Assembly: GCA_001412365.1 (NCBI GenBank)
Contig: LKUE01000279.1
Location: 1 to 14,346, forward strand
Direction of reading: 5' to 3'
Source of the DNA: Desulfuromonas sp. SDB
Lineage (GTDB): Bacteria; SDB-A
Length of the DNA stretch: 14,346 bases
The position numbers were made by a program, and so were the translations under genes. The notes under the pieces were generated by a model that was given only the letters and a program-made list of their open reading frames with translations, was not told the origin of the DNA and ran no database searches. Positions 14,340-14,346 of this stretch are shown in pieces (position 1 is the stretch's first letter; the number at the start of each line of letters is the position of its first letter).

Positions 14340-14346
14340 CCCCTTT
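14324..14346 (+). CDS. Start of downstream gene in the cobalamin-regulated operon (partial)
   Basis: ATG 14324 opens a frame (MAKKLAP...) inside the last codons of the receptor gene. It is preceded by an ideal SD, GGAGGT (14309-14314), with a 9-nt spacer. The 16-bp overlap and SD indicate a translationally coupled next gene, probably in the same riboswitch-controlled transcript. Only seven complete codons are visible, so function cannot be stated; corrinoid ABC-transport or salvage genes are common in this position. Confidence 0.6.

Overview
The window is about 14.3 kb of moderately AT-rich bacterial DNA with dense, mostly operonic genes. Three features point to a Gram-negative member of the wider FCB group (Bacteroidota relatives): a PorX-type response regulator, a TonB-dependent receptor with an N-terminal carboxypeptidase-regulatory-like domain, and a cobalamin riboswitch in front of that receptor. 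Many genes have strong Shine-Dalgarno (SD) sequences, for example AGGAGG upstream of position 10146 and GGAGGT at 14309. SD sequences are generally depleted in Bacteroidota proper, so a deep FCB or candidate-phylum lineage is more likely than a true Bacteroides relative. This placement is inference.

Left part (1-5310). A secreted DUF4097-like beta-solenoid gene (minus, cut by the window edge) diverges from a two-gene operon. That operon encodes an intracellular caspase-fold (C25/CHAT-like) cysteine peptidase and a small, very basic 89-residue protein, coupled by TGATG. Convergent to it is a minus-strand pair: a Mut7-C RNase/ubiquitin-like protein followed with no gap by PorX (receiver plus PglZ/alkaline-phosphatase-superfamily output domain). 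Divergent from that pair is a plus-strand pair: a small LiaI/LiaF-like membrane protein with a SHOCT-like tail, and an acidic lipoprotein.

Central part (5285-11787). One tightly packed minus-strand cluster reads parA-parB-M42-M42-M42-rph-rluD. Intergenic gaps are 0-23 nt or overlaps, so it is probably one transcript. It combines chromosome segregation, three paralogous M42/TET-type metalloaminopeptidases, tRNA 3'-end processing and rRNA pseudouridylation.

Right part (11788-14346). A divergent AT-rich regulatory region holds a 16-bp perfect palindrome and a promoter, followed by a cobalamin riboswitch with a terminator-type expression platform. The riboswitch controls a BtuB-like TonB-dependent receptor and an overlapping downstream gene of which only the first codons are visible.

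The most unusual items are the soluble caspase-like peptidase with its basic partner, the three-gene M42 array, and the unclear start codon of the receptor directly behind the riboswitch terminator.
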